A stretch of 6,624 nucleotides of DNA from assembly GCA_016874895.1 (NCBI GenBank), contig VGSX01000201.1, positions 1 to 6,624 of the forward strand. Direction: 5' to 3'. The notes below the pieces were generated by a model. The model made no database searches. It was not told the DNA's origin and was given only the letters and a program-made list of their open reading frames with translations. Source of the DNA: Deltaproteobacteria bacterium (GTDB lineage Bacteria > Desulfobacterota > Desulfobaccia > Desulfobaccales > Desulfobaccaceae). Positions 6,510-6,624 of the stretch are shown piece by piece; positions within the stretch are counted from its first letter, which is position 1; every line of letters begins with the position of its first letter. Made by a program: the position numbers and the translations under genes.

Positions 6510-6569
6510 TTATTTGTAGGGGCGAGGCATGCCTTATTTGTAGGGGCGAGGCATGCCTCGCCCCTACAA
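6510..6569. repeat. palindrome copy B with tandemly duplicated left half
   Basis: A perfect 32-nt palindrome with no spacer lies at 6538-6569 (arm TTGTAGGGGCGAGGCA). Its left part belongs to a 24-nt unit present twice in direct tandem, at 6510-6533 and 6534-6557, with no mismatch. The core GTAGGGGCG / CGCCCCTAC is the same as in the palindrome at 382-414. No T-tract follows, so terminator function is unlikely. It is a dispersed, REP-like intergenic repeat. Confidence 0.85.
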
Positions 6570-6624
6570 GGGGTAACCTTCGGATAAAAAACAGGTTTCC
6601 GGATGGCCACTAGTGGATCGTTTC

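Overview
The window looks like a chromosomal segment from a Gram-negative, moderately GC-rich bacterium. The long glmM-coaX-recD2 run, a near-consensus sigma-54 promoter, GC-rich third codon positions and intergenic gaps crowded with short palindromes together suggest a deltaproteobacterium (Desulfobacterota, perhaps a Desulfobacca/Syntrophobacter-like sulfate reducer or syntroph). This assignment is inference from style and gene content; no taxonomic marker is present.

Layout. Positions 1-714 are non-coding and repeat-rich: a heptamer tandem array (234-268), a G-run repeat (273-295) and a perfect 33-nt palindrome (382-414). A possible 21-residue micro-ORF (715-780) follows and overlaps a strong sigma-54 promoter match (730-746). 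This promoter points at a plus-strand gene (932-1357) for a stand-alone receiver-like protein that keeps the phospho-acceptor Asp but has lost the conserved Lys and Thr. That gene converges, with a 22-nt gap, on a minus-strand cluster read in the order glmM (5809 to 4451), coaX (4424 to 3645, TTG start with a strong Shine-Dalgarno), recD2 (3590 or 3551 to 1380). The roughly 310-nt gap upstream of glmM holds a MITE-like inverted-repeat element (5948-6061). A 67-residue two-helix membrane protein (6119-6322, plus strand) diverges from glmM. The last 300 nt have a GC-rich stretch with a start-less minus-strand open frame (6296-6448) and a second palindrome of the same family as 382-414, with its left half duplicated in tandem (6510-6569).

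How the genes fit together. GlmM makes glucosamine-1-phosphate for peptidoglycan and LPS, CoaX performs the first step of CoA synthesis, and RecD2 is a 5'-3' DNA helicase of genome maintenance. The close spacing of glmM and coaX (26 nt) and of coaX and recD2 (54 or 93 nt) suggests co-transcription of housekeeping functions without a shared pathway. The receiver-like gene appears to be a separate, sigma-54-dependent unit. I do not see an obvious new defence or mobile system. The items most worth a second look are the sigma-54/degenerate-receiver unit and the compensatory palindrome pair.
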